Assembly: GCF_004295485.1 (NCBI RefSeq)
Contig: NZ_CP036164.1
Coordinates: 2,480,001-2,544,000, forward strand
Direction of reading: 5' to 3'
DNA length: 64,000 nt
DNA from: Janibacter limosus
GTDB lineage: Bacteria > Actinomycetota > Actinomycetes > Actinomycetales > Dermatophilaceae
In this document: piece by piece, positions 1 to 9,068 of the stretch
Numbering within the stretch: position 1 is the first letter of the stretch
How the letters are laid out: each line of letters starts with the position of its first letter
Translations under genes and position numbers: made by a program
The notes under the pieces: model-generated
The model's input: only the letters and a program-made list of their open reading frames with translations
Told to the model about the DNA's origin: nothing
The model's database searches: none

Positions 1-335
1 GACGCGAGCTCTACGAGAGGTTGGGGACGCTCGGCGAGCACGCCACCCGGATGGGCCGCTCGCTGCAGCGCTCCGTCGAGGACTACAACCGCCTCGTCGG
101 CTCGCTCGAGTCCCGTGTGCTCGTCAGCGCCCGACGGATGAGCGAGATCGGGATCAGCCCCGACGAGCTGGAGGAGGTGGCTCCCGTGACGACCGCTCCT
201 CGGCCGCTCACCGCGCCCGAGCTCCTCGACACCATCGCCGCCGACCACGCCCGGCCCGAGCTCGATCTCGGGCTGACACGTCAACCTCATCAGGAGCAGG
301 ATGGCCAGCATCCCCGACGCGAGGAGGCGTCATGA
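1..335 (+). CDS. rmuC: RmuC family protein, C-terminal end (partial)
   Basis: This is the last ~110 residues of a reading frame that enters from the left edge. The visible part (RELYERLGTLGEHATRMG, then a helix with DYNRLVGSLESRVLVSARR) matches the conserved C-terminal region of RmuC, a coiled-coil, nuclease-like protein that limits DNA rearrangements at inverted repeats. It is followed by a variable acidic and Pro-rich tail. The stop TGA overlaps the ATG of the next gene (ATGA at 332-335), which suggests translational coupling. The start and the catalytic domain lie outside the window, so activity cannot be judged. Confidence 0.8.
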   Translation, partial: RELYERLGTLGEHATRMGRSLQRSVEDYNRLVGSLESRVLVSARRMSEIGISPDELEEVAPVTTAPRPLTAPELLDTIAADHARPELDLGLTRQPHQEQDGQHPRREEAS

Positions 336-955
336 GCCAGACATCCGACACCGAACGCGGCACCGAGCCCGGGACCGCTTCCCAGGGACCCGGAGCGGCT
401 GCCGAGCGCCCGCCCTCATGGGAGCCGCCACTGGCCGGTACTGACGCCGAGCAGATCGTAGCGGCGCTCGACCGGCAGCGCGCCACCTTCCGGTGGAAGG
501 CCGACGGCCTCGACGCCGCGGGCCTGGGGTCACGCTTCGGCGCCTCACGGCTGACGCTCGGCGGTCTGCTCATGCACCTCGCCCTCGTCGAGGACTACTA
601 CTCCAGCACCCGCCTGTCCGGCACGCCCCTCGACTCCCGCTGGGACGAGGTCGTCGCCGACGAGGACTCCGACTTCACCCCGAGGGAGTCGCCCGAGGAG
701 CTCTACGCGCTCTACGACGAGGTGGTCGGTGCGGCCCGACGCCGCTACGCAGCCGCCCTCGCCGACGGTGGTCTCGACCAATCGGTGCACATGGGCATCC
801 CCGAGGTGGGTCACGCCAACCTGCGCCGGCTGCTGCTCGACCTCCTCGAGGAGTACGGCCGGCACACCGGTCACGCCGACCTGCTGCGCGAGGCCGTCGA
901 CGGGCGCGTGGGCGAGGACCCCGACGAGGAGTGGGTCACCCCCTGGGACCGATGA
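332..955 (+). CDS. DinB/DUF664-like protein (mycothiol-transferase superfamily)
   Basis: A 207-residue protein. Residues 1-40 are a disordered Thr/Pro-rich lead. The rest looks like the four-helix-bundle DinB/DUF664 fold: it opens with EQIVAALDRQRATFRWKADG, carries a central helix with LLMHLALVEDYY, and closes with EEYGRHTGHADLLREAVDG. The His residues in the last two segments are in the right places for the fold's usual metal site. Actinobacterial members are metal-dependent S-transferases, often mycothiol-dependent, or have no known substrate. The start overlaps the rmuC stop, so the pair is probably one operon. The fold is fairly secure and the substrate is unknown. Confidence 0.75.
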   Translation: MSQTSDTERGTEPGTASQGPGAAAERPPSWEPPLAGTDAEQIVAALDRQRATFRWKADGLDAAGLGSRFGASRLTLGGLLMHLALVEDYYSSTRLSGTPLDSRWDEVVADEDSDFTPRESPEELYALYDEVVGAARRRYAAALADGGLDQSVHMGIPEVGHANLRRLLLDLLEEYGRHTGHADLLREAVDGRVGEDPDEEWVTPWDR

Positions 956-1039
956 GTCCCCCGTGCGTGGGCGCTCCGGCTCCCAACCCCCACAGGGCAG
1001 CCCCTCCGTGAGGCCGCGAGCGTGCGCCATGATCGACGC

Positions 1040-1510
1040 ATGACGCAGGAGATGCCATCACCGGCCAGCTGGTACTTCGAGGACTTCGCCGTGGGTCAGG
1101 TCTTCCGCACCCAGGGCCGCACCATCACGGAGAGCGACATCGTGAGCTTCGCCGGGTGGAGCTGGGACACCAACCCGGTGCACACCGACGCAGTCAGCGC
1201 CGCCGGCGGGCGATTCGGCGAGCCGATCGCCCACGGTGTCCTGGGCCTCTCCGTCGCGATGGGTCTGCTCTCCCGCTTGGGCATCTTCGAGGCCTGCTCG
1301 ATCGCCCTACTCGGCATCGACGGCTGGCGGTTCGAGGCTCCCGTGGTCGTCGGCGACACAGTCCGGTGCACCGTCACCATCACCGGGGCCCGGGCCACGA
1401 GCAAGGGCGACGCCGGCATCCTCGAGCGTGACCTCGTGCTCACCAACCAGGACGACGTGGTCGTCCAGCGCGGCAGCATCGGCCTGATGGTCGCGCGCCG
1501 CCAGGCCTGA
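1040..1510 (+). CDS. MaoC-like (R)-hydratase / hotdog-fold protein
   Basis: A 156-residue single hotdog domain. It begins YFEDFAVGQVF, as MaoC-type dehydratases do, and carries the hydratase-2 motif with Asp43 and His48 (DTNPVHTD), then a glycine-rich central helix (IAHGVLGLSVAMGL). The family hydrates enoyl-CoA thioesters or acts in polyketide and fatty-acid metabolism; the substrate here is not known. ATG 1040 is preferred over GTG 1022. A -10-like CATGAT (1028-1033) lies exactly 6 nt before the ATG and there is no Shine-Dalgarno site, so the mRNA is probably leaderless. The gene converges on hutI. Confidence 0.8.
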   Translation: MTQEMPSPASWYFEDFAVGQVFRTQGRTITESDIVSFAGWSWDTNPVHTDAVSAAGGRFGEPIAHGVLGLSVAMGLLSRLGIFEACSIALLGIDGWRFEAPVVVGDTVRCTVTITGARATSKGDAGILERDLVLTNQDDVVVQRGSIGLMVARRQA

Positions 1511-1589
1511 CCTCACCCCACGCGCCTCGCGCCTCAACCCTCCCGCTCGACCCGTCACACCTCGCGCCTCGCGTCTCATCCCCCGCCCC

Positions 1590-2750
1590 TCAGACCTCCA
1601 GCACCCGCGCGATCGGCACACCGGCCCGGTAGCTCAGGTGCAGGTGGTTGGGCGCCTCGAGCACCGTGAGGTCAGCGCGTGCACCGACCTCGATGCGGCC
1701 GATGTCGTCGCGGTGCAGGGCGCTGGCGCCACCACGGGTCGCGGCGACGACCGCCTCGCTCGGGGTCATCCCCATCTCGCGGACGGCGAGCGCGATGACG
1801 AAGGGCATCGAGCTGGAGTAGCAGGTCCCGGGGTTGCAGTCGCTGGCCAGCGCCACCGAGACACCGGCGTCGAGCAGGGCCCGCGCGTCCGGGTAGGGCG
1901 AGCGGGTGGAGAACTCCACGCCCGGCAGGAGTGTGGCGGTCGTCGTCCCGGCCGCCCCCACCAGTGCATCGACGTCCGCGGCCGACAGGTACGTGCAGTG
2001 GTCGACGCTCGCGGCCCCGAGCTCGCAGGCCAGCTGCACGCCGGGCCCGTGCCCGAGCTGGTTGCCGTGCACGCGCAGCCCGAGTCCCGCGGCCCGACCG
2101 GCGAGCAGCACCTCCCGCGACTCCTCACCGGTGAAGGCGTGGGGCGAGTGCGGCTCGCAGAAGACATCGATCCACCGCGCGTGCGGCGCGCAGGCCGTGA
2201 GCATCTCCCCCGTGACGAGCGAGACGTAGGCAGCACGGTCCTCGCGCATCTCGGCCGGCACGACGTGCGCGCCGAGGTAGGTGACCTCGTCGGTCACCTC
2301 GGCGGCCAGCCGCAGCGCGCGCTCCTCGTCGGCGACCGTGAGTCCGTAACCGGACTTCACCTCGACGGTGCTCGTGCCCTGGGCGCGCATCTCGGCGATG
2401 CGCGCGGCGAGGGCGGCGCGCAGCCAGTCATCATCGGCCGCACGGGTGGCCGCGACCGAGACACCGATCCCCCCACCGTCGTAGGCCTGCCCGGCCATCC
2501 GCGCGGCGAACTCCTCCGACCGGTCGCCAGCGAAGACGAGGTGTGCGTGGGAGTCGACGAACCCCGGTGTGACACAACGCCCCTCGAGGTCGATCACCGA
2601 GTCCGCGGCGGGTGCGGCCGAGGCCTCGCCGACCCAGGCGATCCGGTTGCCGACGACCACGAGCGCCATGTCGGACCGCAGGCCGGCTCCCCCTTCGCCC
2701 GTCCCGTCGCAGGTGACGAGCTCACCGATGTTGGTGACGAGAGTGCTCAT
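1590..2750 (-). CDS. hutI: Imidazolonepropionase
   Basis: A 386-residue amidohydrolase-superfamily enzyme. It opens 4-imidazolone-5-propionate to N-formimino-L-glutamate, the third step of histidine breakdown. Visible landmarks are the metal-binding HxH (His68 and His70 in [10 protein letters not shown]), a histidine in [16 protein letters not shown], and the late metal Asp in ALASDCNPG. Length is normal for HutI (~400). It is last of four co-oriented hut genes and starts 4 bp after the hutG stop. ATG 2750 is the only sensible start. It converges on the MaoC-like gene, with a 79-bp gap of imperfect CGCGCCTC repeats. Confidence 0.96.
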   Translation of the reverse strand: MSTLVTNIGELVTCDGTGEGGAGLRSDMALVVVGNRIAWVGEASAAPAADSVIDLEGRCVTPGFVDSHAHLVFAGDRSEEFAARMAGQAYDGGGIGVSVAATRAADDDWLRAALAARIAEMRAQGTSTVEVKSGYGLTVADEERALRLAAEVTDEVTYLGAHVVPAEMREDRAAYVSLVTGEMLTACAPHARWIDVFCEPHSPHAFTGEESREVLLAGRAAGLGLRVHGNQLGHGPGVQLACELGAASVDHCTYLSAADVDALVGAAGTTTATLLPGVEFSTRSPYPDARALLDAGVSVALASDCNPGTCYSSSMPFVIALAVREMGMTPSEAVVAATRGGASALHRDDIGRIEVGARADLTVLEAPNHLHLSYRAGVPIARVLEV

Positions 2751-2754
2751 GGGG

Positions 2755-3678
2755 TCAGGCCTTCCTGCGTGCAGCAGCGCGGGTGATGACGCGATGGATC
2801 AGACGAGCGGCAATCCTGGCCGTGCGTTGATCGGTGTCGAAGCGTGGGCTGAGCTCGGTGACGTCGAGGTGGATCAGCTTGCCGCTGTCGGCGACGGCAT
2901 CGCACACCGCCTGGATGACGAAGGGCGGAACCCCCAGTGCCGCAGGCGCGCTCACGCCCGGAGCATTGGCAGCGGGCAACACATCGAGGTCGATCGACAG
3001 GTACAGCTCATCGACGCCCGCGAGGAACTGCTCGACAAAGGCGACCGGTCCCGCGACCTCCTGGCAGTCGTCGTCCAGCAGCCACGGCGCATCGAGCTCC
3101 GCCGCGGTGTCGAAGAGGACACCGGTGTTGCTCGCCCGGCTCACCCCGAGGACCGCGTAGTGCACGTCCAGACCCTGCGCCTGGCGGTCCCGGGCGATCT
3201 GCAGGAAGGGGGTCCCCGAGGTCGGCCGGTCCTCCTGCCGCAGGTCGAAGTGTGCGTCGAGGTTGAGCACGCCCAACCTCGGTCGCTGGCCGAGTCCGAG
3301 GTAGCTGCCGTAGGCGGTCTCGTGGCCGCCACCGAGCACCACCGTCAGAGGGGCCTCCTCGCGCGCGGCCTCGACGACGGCCCCGAGCCGGCGTTGACCG
3401 TCCTCGAGGTCGGTCCCCTCCACGGCGATGTCACCGTGGTCGACGACGGTGAGCTCGCCGTGCACCGCCAGCGAGGCGAGTGCCGAGCGAAGGGCGGTCG
3501 GCCCGTCGACCGCGCCGACCCGCCCCTTGTTGCGGTGCACCCCTTCGTCGCTGGCGAATCCGATGAGCGCCGCATCCGGACGCACCCCGGGTCCCGGAGC
3601 ACTCACCGTGCGGAAGAACCGCCGGTGCTCCGGCCCGGGTCCGTCCTCACGACCGACCCACTCGAATGCGGCGCTCAT
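2755..3678 (-). CDS. hutG: Formimidoylglutamase (arginase family)
   Basis: A 307-residue ureohydrolase-fold enzyme. It splits N-formimino-L-glutamate into glutamate and formamide, ending the histidine pathway in its formamide-releasing version. Mn-binding motifs are clear: GGGHE (residues 116-120), DAHFD (141-145) and the DxD in [12 protein letters not shown] 3678 is chosen because AAGGAG sits 5 nt upstream; a GTG at 3684 overlapping the hutU stop is a weaker alternative. No hutF is visible, consistent with this route rather than deimination to formylglutamate. Confidence 0.94.
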   Translation of the reverse strand: MSAAFEWVGREDGPGPEHRRFFRTVSAPGPGVRPDAALIGFASDEGVHRNKGRVGAVDGPTALRSALASLAVHGELTVVDHGDIAVEGTDLEDGQRRLGAVVEAAREEAPLTVVLGGGHETAYGSYLGLGQRPRLGVLNLDAHFDLRQEDRPTSGTPFLQIARDRQAQGLDVHYAVLGVSRASNTGVLFDTAAELDAPWLLDDDCQEVAGPVAFVEQFLAGVDELYLSIDLDVLPAANAPGVSAPAALGVPPFVIQAVCDAVADSGKLIHLDVTELSPRFDTDQRTARIAARLIHRVITRAAARRKA

Positions 3679-3680
3679 GC

Positions 3681-5366
3681 TCACTCCTTGCCGTCGCGGA
3701 TCTTCGGCTCCATCGGCACCCGCACGCCGCGCTCCTTGGCGACCTGCGCTGCCCGCAAGTACCCCGCGTCGACATGCCGCAGCACGCCCATGCCGGGGTC
3801 GTTGGTGAGCAGTCGCTCGAGCTTCTGCGCGGCCAGGTCGGTGCCGTCGGCCACGCCCACCTGCCCGGCGTGGATGGAGCGGCCGATGCCGACGCCACCA
3901 CCGTGGTGGATCGACACCCAGGTCGCGCCGGAGCTGGCAGCGGTGAGCGCGTTGAGCAGCGGCCAGTCGGCGATCGCGTCCGAGCCGTCGAGCATGGCCT
4001 CGGTCTCGCGGTAGGGCGAGGCCACGGAGCCGGAGTCGAGGTGGTCGCGGCCGATGACGATCGGCGCCTTGACCTTGCCGTCACGGACCAGCTCGTTGAA
4101 GAGCAGCCCGGCCTTCTGCCGCTCGCCGTAGCCGAGCCAGCAGATGCGCGCGGGCAGTCCCTCGAAGTCGACGAGCTCGCCCGCGGCGTCGAGCCAGCGG
4201 TGCAGGTGCTCGTTGTCGGGGAAGAGCTCCTTGAGCGCCGCATCGGTGACGGCGATGTCCTCCGGGTCACCCGACAGGGCCACCCAGCGGAAGGGACCCA
4301 GACCCTCGCAGAAGAGCGGGCGGATGTACGCCGGGACGAAGCCGGGGAACTCGAAGGCCCTTGTGTAGCCGGCCTGCCGGGCCTCGTCACGGATGCTGTT
4401 GCCGTAGTCGAAGACCTCGGCGCCCTCGTCCTGGAACTCGACCATCGCCTGGACCTGCGCGGCCATCGACTCCCGCGCCTTCTTGGTGAAGCCCTCCTCG
4501 TCGGCCTCGGCCTCACGGGTCCAGTCCTCGAGCGCGACCTCTGCCGGGAGGTAGCTCAGCGGGTCGTGCGCACTCGTCTGGTCGGTGACGATGTCGACCG
4601 CGATCTCGCCGGCGCGGTGACGGCGCAGGATCTCGGGGAAGACCTCGGCGGCGTTGCCGACGAGACCGACGGACAGGGCGCGGCTCTCTCCCTTCGCCGC
4701 CATGACCTTGGCCAGGGCGACGTCGAGATCGGTCTCGACCTCGTCGAGGTAGCGCTTGGACCGCCGGCGCTCCAGCCGGGTGATGTCGACGTCGACGATC
4801 AGGCAGGCGCCACCGTTGAGCGTGACGGCGAGCGGCTGGGCGCCACCCATGCCGCCACAACCACCGGTGAGCGTGAAGGTCCCGGCGAGCGTTCCCTCAA
4901 AGCGCTTGCGCGCCACCGCGGCAAAGGTCTCGTAGGTGCCCTGGAGGATCCCCTGCGTCGCGATGTAGATCCACGACCCAGCGGTCATCTGGCCGTACAT
5001 CATCAGACCCTCGGCCTCGAGCTTGCGGAACTCCGGCCACGTCGCCCAGTCGCCGACCAGGTTGGAGTTGGCCAGGAGCACGCGCGGCGCCCACGGGTTG
5101 GTGCGCAGCACACCGACCGGCTTGCCCGACTGGACGAGCAGGGTCTCGTCGTCCTCGAGGTCCGTGAGGGTCGCGACGATGGCGTCGTAGGCCGCCCACG
5201 ACCGCGCGGCGCGACCGGTCCCGCCGTAGACGACGAGGTCGTCGGGCCGCTCGGCGACCTCGGGGTCGAGGTTGTTCATCAGCATGCGCAGCGGCGCCTC
5301 GGTCTGCCAGCTGCGGGCGGTGAGCTCGGTGCCTCGGGGGGCACGCACGGGACGGGCTCCGTCCAT
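3681..5366 (-). CDS. hutU: Urocanate hydratase
   Basis: A 561-residue NAD+-dependent urocanase that converts urocanate to 4-imidazolone-5-propionate. Conserved blocks include [37 protein letters not shown], the active-site cysteine segment [11 protein letters not shown] and [18 protein letters not shown] 5366 is preferred because it begins the conserved [20 protein letters not shown] start and follows a purine-rich AAAGAGAG stretch. The frame stays open upstream through a REP-like palindrome (5396-5430), which should be non-coding. The stop lies just upstream of the hutG start, indicating coupling. Confidence 0.95.
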   Translation of the reverse strand: MDGARPVRAPRGTELTARSWQTEAPLRMLMNNLDPEVAERPDDLVVYGGTGRAARSWAAYDAIVATLTDLEDDETLLVQSGKPVGVLRTNPWAPRVLLANSNLVGDWATWPEFRKLEAEGLMMYGQMTAGSWIYIATQGILQGTYETFAAVARKRFEGTLAGTFTLTGGCGGMGGAQPLAVTLNGGACLIVDVDITRLERRRSKRYLDEVETDLDVALAKVMAAKGESRALSVGLVGNAAEVFPEILRRHRAGEIAVDIVTDQTSAHDPLSYLPAEVALEDWTREAEADEEGFTKKARESMAAQVQAMVEFQDEGAEVFDYGNSIRDEARQAGYTRAFEFPGFVPAYIRPLFCEGLGPFRWVALSGDPEDIAVTDAALKELFPDNEHLHRWLDAAGELVDFEGLPARICWLGYGERQKAGLLFNELVRDGKVKAPIVIGRDHLDSGSVASPYRETEAMLDGSDAIADWPLLNALTAASSGATWVSIHHGGGVGIGRSIHAGQVGVADGTDLAAQKLERLLTNDPGMGVLRHVDAGYLRAAQVAKERGVRVPMEPKIRDGKE

Positions 5367-5395
5367 GGTGATCACACTCTCTTTCTTTTCACGAT

Positions 5396-5430
5396 CCCTG
5401 AGGAGCTTGCGCTGCAAGCGTCTCGAAGGG
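5396..5430. repeat. REP-like palindrome, copy 1
   Basis: A 35-bp element that reads CCCTGAGGAGCTTGCG, then CTGCAAGCG, then TCTCGAAGGG. The inner arms CTTGC and GCAAG can pair. It lies in the 90-bp hutH-hutU gap, in the leader of the hutU part of the message. Near-identical copies occur at 10453, 23717 and 58437, with a degenerate one at 14131. All are intergenic. Confidence 0.75.
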
Positions 5431-5456
5431 CGTCTCGACGGGGGCGATGTCCTGGA

Positions 5457-7025
5457 CTAGTTCAGCGGGCCGGTGACGGACTCGGCCGCGGCGCGGACCG
5501 ACCCGTCGACGACGGCAAGGTGGGCGGCGGCGAGGTCGGGCGAGGTGAATCGGTCCGGTCCCGGACCGCCGACCCCGTGCTCGGCGAGCGTCGCGATGAC
5601 GGCGGCGGTGGCCGGCGCAGGACGAAGGGGGGCCCGCAGCGCGATCCCCCGCGCGGCGGTGTAGAGCTCGATGCCGATGACCCGCGAGAGGGCGTCGACG
5701 CTGCGGCGCAGCTTGCGCGCCCCGCCCCAGCCCATCGACACGTGGTCCTCCTGCATGGCGCTGCTCGGGATCGAGTCGACGCTGGCGGGGGCGGCCAGTC
5801 GCTTCATCTCAGAGACCATCCCGGCGGCGGTGTACTGGGCGATCATCAGACCCGAGTCGGTGCCGGGGTCCTCCGCGAGGAAGGGAGGAAGTCCGTTGCT
5901 GCGCTTGGCGTCGAGGAATCGGTCGGTGCGCCGCTCGCTCATGCTCGCGACGTCCGCGGCGACGATCGCGAGGAAGTCCAGGACATAGGCGATCGGTGCG
6001 CCGTGGAAGTTGCCGTTGGACTCGACCCGCCCGTCGAGGGTGACGACGGGGTTGTCGATGGCCGCGGCCAGCTCGTACCCGGCGATGGTCGCGGCGTGCT
6101 CGACGGTGTCGCGGGCGCCGCCGTGGACCTGCGGCGCGCAGCGCAGCGAGTAGGCGTCCTGGACCCGGGTGCAGGCTGCGGGGTCGCGGTGGCTGTCGCG
6201 GATCGCGCTGTCGGACAAGACTGCTCGCATGTTGGCTGCCGACAGCGCTTGTCCGGGCTGCGGGCGCAGCGCCTGCAGGTCCGCGGCGAAGACGTCGTCG
6301 GTCCCGAGCAGGCCCTCGACGCTCATCGCGGTGGCGATGTCGGCGGCCGCCAGCAGGTGGCGCAGGTCGTGGACGGCCAGGCAGAGCATGCCGAGCATGC
6401 CGTCGGTGCCGTTGATGAGGGCCAGCCCCTCCTTCTCGTGCAGCTCGACGGGGGCCAGCCCCGCGTCGGCGAGCGCAGCTGCGGCATCGGTCTCGTCGCC
6501 ACCACCGACGCGGACCCTCCCTTCGCCCATGAGGGTCAGCGCGCAGTGGCTGAGCGGTGACAGGTCGCCTGAGCACCCGAGGGACCCGTACTCGTGCACG
6601 ACGGGGCTGATCCCGTGCTGCAGCAGGGCGAGGTAGAGGCGCAGGGTCTCCTCGCGGATGCCGGTGCGGCCCGTGGCGAGGGTCTGCACGCGCAGCAGCA
6701 TGAGCGCGCGGACGACCTCCTCCTCCACCTCGGGGCCGGCCCCGGCCGCGTGGCTGCGCACGAGCGAGCGCTGCAGGCGGGCGCGCTTGTCGAGCGGGAT
6801 GTGGGTCGTGGCCAGGGCGCCGAAGCCGGTCGAGACCCCGTAGTGCGCCACGGAGTCCTCGGCCAGTCCCTCGATGATGCTGCGGGCGGCGCGCACGCGC
6901 TCCCAGGCGGCATCGCTGATGGCGACGGGCGCGTGGTGGCGGGCGACGGCGACCACCTCGTCGATGGTGAGGGGACGGTCGCCGAGGACGACGGTGGTCG
7001 TGTCGGTCGTGGTGGCGGTGCTCAT
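5457..7025 (-). CDS. hutH: Histidine ammonia-lyase
   Basis: A 522-residue MIO-type ammonia-lyase that deaminates L-histidine to trans-urocanate, the committing step. The self-cyclising triad is Cys151-Ser152-Gly153 in GSLGCSGDLSPLSH; Cys replaces the textbook Ala but Ser and Gly, which build the MIO group, are kept. The segment HYGVSTGFGA (61-70) and the C-terminal QEDHVSMGW are also present. ATG 7025 gives a normal length; an open frame continues to 7097 but lacks family similarity. First gene of hutHUGI, divergent from the IclR-type regulator. A GACGAAGGG site near its 3' end (5621-5629) is encoded with rare CTT, CGT and CCT codons. Confidence 0.96.
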   Translation of the reverse strand: MSTATTTDTTTVVLGDRPLTIDEVVAVARHHAPVAISDAAWERVRAARSIIEGLAEDSVAHYGVSTGFGALATTHIPLDKRARLQRSLVRSHAAGAGPEVEEEVVRALMLLRVQTLATGRTGIREETLRLYLALLQHGISPVVHEYGSLGCSGDLSPLSHCALTLMGEGRVRVGGGDETDAAAALADAGLAPVELHEKEGLALINGTDGMLGMLCLAVHDLRHLLAAADIATAMSVEGLLGTDDVFAADLQALRPQPGQALSAANMRAVLSDSAIRDSHRDPAACTRVQDAYSLRCAPQVHGGARDTVEHAATIAGYELAAAIDNPVVTLDGRVESNGNFHGAPIAYVLDFLAIVAADVASMSERRTDRFLDAKRSNGLPPFLAEDPGTDSGLMIAQYTAAGMVSEMKRLAAPASVDSIPSSAMQEDHVSMGWGGARKLRRSVDALSRVIGIELYTAARGIALRAPLRPAPATAAVIATLAEHGVGGPGPDRFTSPDLAAAHLAVVDGSVRAAAESVTGPLN

Positions 7026-7078
7026 GACTCCATGCAACCCCCCTTCGCCCCGCTGCGGGAGCACCTGACCGACGGTAG

Positions 7079-7096
7079 TGTCTCGGATACCAGACA
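7079..7096. promoter_or_regulatory. Candidate hut operator (inverted repeat)
   Basis: TGTCT and AGACA half-sites are separated by 8 bp (CGGATACC) in the 80-bp gap between divergent hutH and the IclR-type gene. The repeat ends at the regulator's Shine-Dalgarno sequence (AAGGAG, 7096-7101), where bound protein could block transcription or translation. It is the only clear dyad in the gap. Its role as the regulator's binding site is inference. Confidence 0.5.
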
Positions 7097-7105
7097 AGGA
7101 GCCTC

Positions 7106-7846
7106 ATGGCCAATGCCACCGCTGCCGGCCACGCCCTGCGTGCGCTGACCCACCTCGCCAGCCGCGCCGAGCCGATCCCCGCGGCCCATCTCGCGCGAGC
7201 CCTCGGGCTGCCGCGCAGCAGCACCTACCACCTGCTCGCCGTGCTGGTGGAGCACGGCTATGCCGTCCACTACGAGGACGAGCGCACCTACGGCATCGGG
7301 GCCGCGGTGCACGAGCTCGGCGCCGGCTACCAGCGCCAGGACCCGCTGCAGCGGCTCGCCCGCCCACTCGTCGAGCGGCTCGTCGACAGCACGACGCACA
7401 ACGCCCACCTGGCCGTGCTGTCCGGACGTGACGTCCTCTACGTCATCGAGGAGCGTGCAGCGGGTCGCCCTTCGCTCGTCACCGACGTGGGGGTGCGGCT
7501 GCCCGCCACCGTGACCGCCAGCGGCCTGGCGATGCTCGCGGCCCTGCCGCGCCGGCAGGTCACCGCGCTCTACCCGTCGGCGGCGGTCATGGTGAGCGAC
7601 GGCCCCGCCACCCCGTCGGCCCTGCGGCGCCAGCTGGTGGACGTGCGGGCCCGCGGCTACGCCGTGGAGGAAGGGAGCGTCTCCCCCGAGCTGTCGTCCG
7701 TCGCGTCCGCGGTGCTCGACCGGGACGGGCACCCCGTGGCGGCGGTGGCGATCACCTTCCGACACGACGAGGTCGACGAAGGGAGCCTGGCTCGCCTCGC
7801 GCAGGCGGCACGGCGTACCGCCGAGCTGGTGACTGGGCGGTTGTGA
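7106..7846 (+). CDS. IclR family transcriptional regulator, probable hut regulator
   Basis: A 246-residue protein with an N-terminal winged helix-turn-helix (about residues 5-65; PAAHLARALGLPRSSTYHLL is the HTH) and a C-terminal IclR effector domain from about residue 75 (ERAAGRPSLVTDVGVRLP). Regulators of this type bind small metabolites and control neighbouring catabolic genes. The gene is divergent from hutH and shares an 80-bp gap containing a dyad. Control of hutHUGI and of itself is therefore likely, with urocanate as the expected inducer by analogy. ATG 7106 has a good AAGGAG upstream. The regulatory target is inferred from position only. Confidence 0.85.
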   Translation: MANATAAGHALRALTHLASRAEPIPAAHLARALGLPRSSTYHLLAVLVEHGYAVHYEDERTYGIGAAVHELGAGYQRQDPLQRLARPLVERLVDSTTHNAHLAVLSGRDVLYVIEERAAGRPSLVTDVGVRLPATVTASGLAMLAALPRRQVTALYPSAAVMVSDGPATPSALRRQLVDVRARGYAVEEGSVSPELSSVASAVLDRDGHPVAAVAITFRHDEVDEGSLARLAQAARRTAELVTGRL

Positions 7847-7885
7847 CGGACCCTGAGGAGGTCGTCCAGCGACCGTCTGGATGGG

Positions 7886-8938
7886 CTAGTGCAGCTGGCC
7901 CGCGTCCTCGAGGGAGCCCGCGTCGTGCTTCATCTTGTCGTCCATGCCGGCCGCCTTGAGGTCCTTGCGCAGCTCCTTGGGAAGGGAGAAGAGCAGGCTC
8001 TCCTCGGCCGCGGTGATCGGCCGGACGTCGCCGTAGCCCCGCTCGGCGAGGAAGTCGAGGACCCCCCGCACGAGGATCTCGGGCACGGACGCACCGGAGG
8101 TCACCCCGACGGTCTGCACCCCCTCGAGCCAGGCCTCGTCGATCTCGTCGGCGTAGTCGACGAGGTGACCGTCGCGGGCGCCGTGCTCGACGGCGACCTC
8201 GACGAGGCGCACCGAGTTGGAGGAGTTGCGCGAGCCGACGACGAGCATCAGGTCGCAGTCCTTGGCCATCTCCTTGACGGCCAGCTGGCGGTTCTGCGTG
8301 GCATAGCAGATGTCGTCGCTCGGGGGGTTCTGCAGCTTGGGGAACTTCTCCCGCAGGCGGCGCACCGTCTCCATCGTCTCGTCGACGGACAGCGTGGTCT
8401 GCGAGAGCCACACGACCTTGTCGGGGTCACGGACCTCGACATTGGCGACGTCGTCGGGGCCCTCGACGAGGGTGATGTGCTCCGGCGCCTCGCCGGAGGT
8501 GCCGACGACCTCCTCGTGACCCTCGTGGCCGATGAGCAGGATGTCGAAGTCGTCGTCGGCGAAGCGCACCGCCTCACGGTGCACCTTGGTGACCAGCGGG
8601 CAGGTCGCGTCGATCGTCTTGAGGCTGAGGGCCTTGGCCTCCTCGTGGACGACGGGGGCGACGCCGTGCGCCGAGAAGACGACGGTCGCGCCCTCGGGCA
8701 CCTCGTCGGTCTCCTCGACGAAGATGGCGCCCATCCCCTCGAGGGTGGTCACGACGTGCTTGTTGTGGACGATCTCCTTGCGGACGTACACCGGAGGGCC
8801 GTAGAGCTCGAGGGCCTTCTCGACGGTGACGACGGCTCGGTCCACCCCTGCGCAGTAGCCGCGGGGGGCCGCGAGCAGGACGCGCTTGGCGCCCTGCTGG
8901 GCGTCGGAGTCGGCGGACGGGGTCGTTGTGGTGCTCAT
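7886..8938 (-). CDS. ispH: 4-hydroxy-3-methylbut-2-enyl diphosphate reductase
   Basis: A 350-residue iron-sulfur enzyme of the MEP pathway that reduces HMBPP to IPP and DMAPP. The three cluster cysteines are in [10 protein letters not shown] (Cys29), [11 protein letters not shown] and [11 protein letters not shown], with the conserved GHEGHEE and SAHGVAP blocks. A frame open to 9142 is upstream noise: ATG 8938 begins the conserved protein and is preceded at 6 nt by the -10-like TACGAT (8950-8945), so the mRNA is probably leaderless. Divergent from xseA. Confidence 0.96.
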   Translation of the reverse strand: MSTTTTPSADSDAQQGAKRVLLAAPRGYCAGVDRAVVTVEKALELYGPPVYVRKEIVHNKHVVTTLEGMGAIFVEETDEVPEGATVVFSAHGVAPVVHEEAKALSLKTIDATCPLVTKVHREAVRFADDDFDILLIGHEGHEEVVGTSGEAPEHITLVEGPDDVANVEVRDPDKVVWLSQTTLSVDETMETVRRLREKFPKLQNPPSDDICYATQNRQLAVKEMAKDCDLMLVVGSRNSSNSVRLVEVAVEHGARDGHLVDYADEIDEAWLEGVQTVGVTSGASVPEILVRGVLDFLAERGYGDVRPITAAEESLLFSLPKELRKDLKAAGMDDKMKHDAGSLEDAGQLH

Positions 8939-8944
8939 GCCCCA

Positions 8945-8950
8945 ATCGTA
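8945..8950 (-). promoter_or_regulatory. -10 box of a leaderless ispH promoter
   Basis: TACGAT on the minus strand with exactly 6 nt to the ispH ATG. This places the expected transcription start at or next to the A of ATG. No Shine-Dalgarno sequence is present. The same geometry recurs at several other genes in the window. Confidence 0.6.
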
Positions 8951-9009
8951 GGCGAGCGGCCTGTACGGGCCCTGACCCCCGTGCTGCACGCGGCCGATGC
9001 CGTGTCGAT

Positions 9010-9042
9010 GGCACCCAGCGAGGTCAAAGGGCACCCAGCGAG
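9010..9042. repeat. 13-bp direct repeat in the ispH-xseA divergent region
   Basis: GGCACCCAGCGAG occurs at 9010-9022 and again at 9030-9042, a 20-bp period, about two helical turns. This places both copies on one DNA face. The second copy ends 15 bp before the xseA -10 box (9057-9062), so the pair could bind a regulator of xseA or of both genes. Function unknown. Confidence 0.6.
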
Positions 9043-9068
9043 TCGGGGGTGCCTCGTACGCTGGCCCC

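Noticed and set aside
3666..6560. A 964-codon open frame on the plus strand opposite hutU and hutH
   Set aside because: It is antisense to two certain genes. Its translation is Arg/Gly/Asp/Val-rich with no domain. Long antisense frames are expected at 70% GC.
5457..7025. HutH active site change (Cys for Ala in the MIO triad) as a sign of inactivity
   Set aside because: Only the residue before Ser-Gly differs; the Ser-Gly pair that forms MIO is intact, and to my knowledge CSG also occurs in active actinobacterial lyases.
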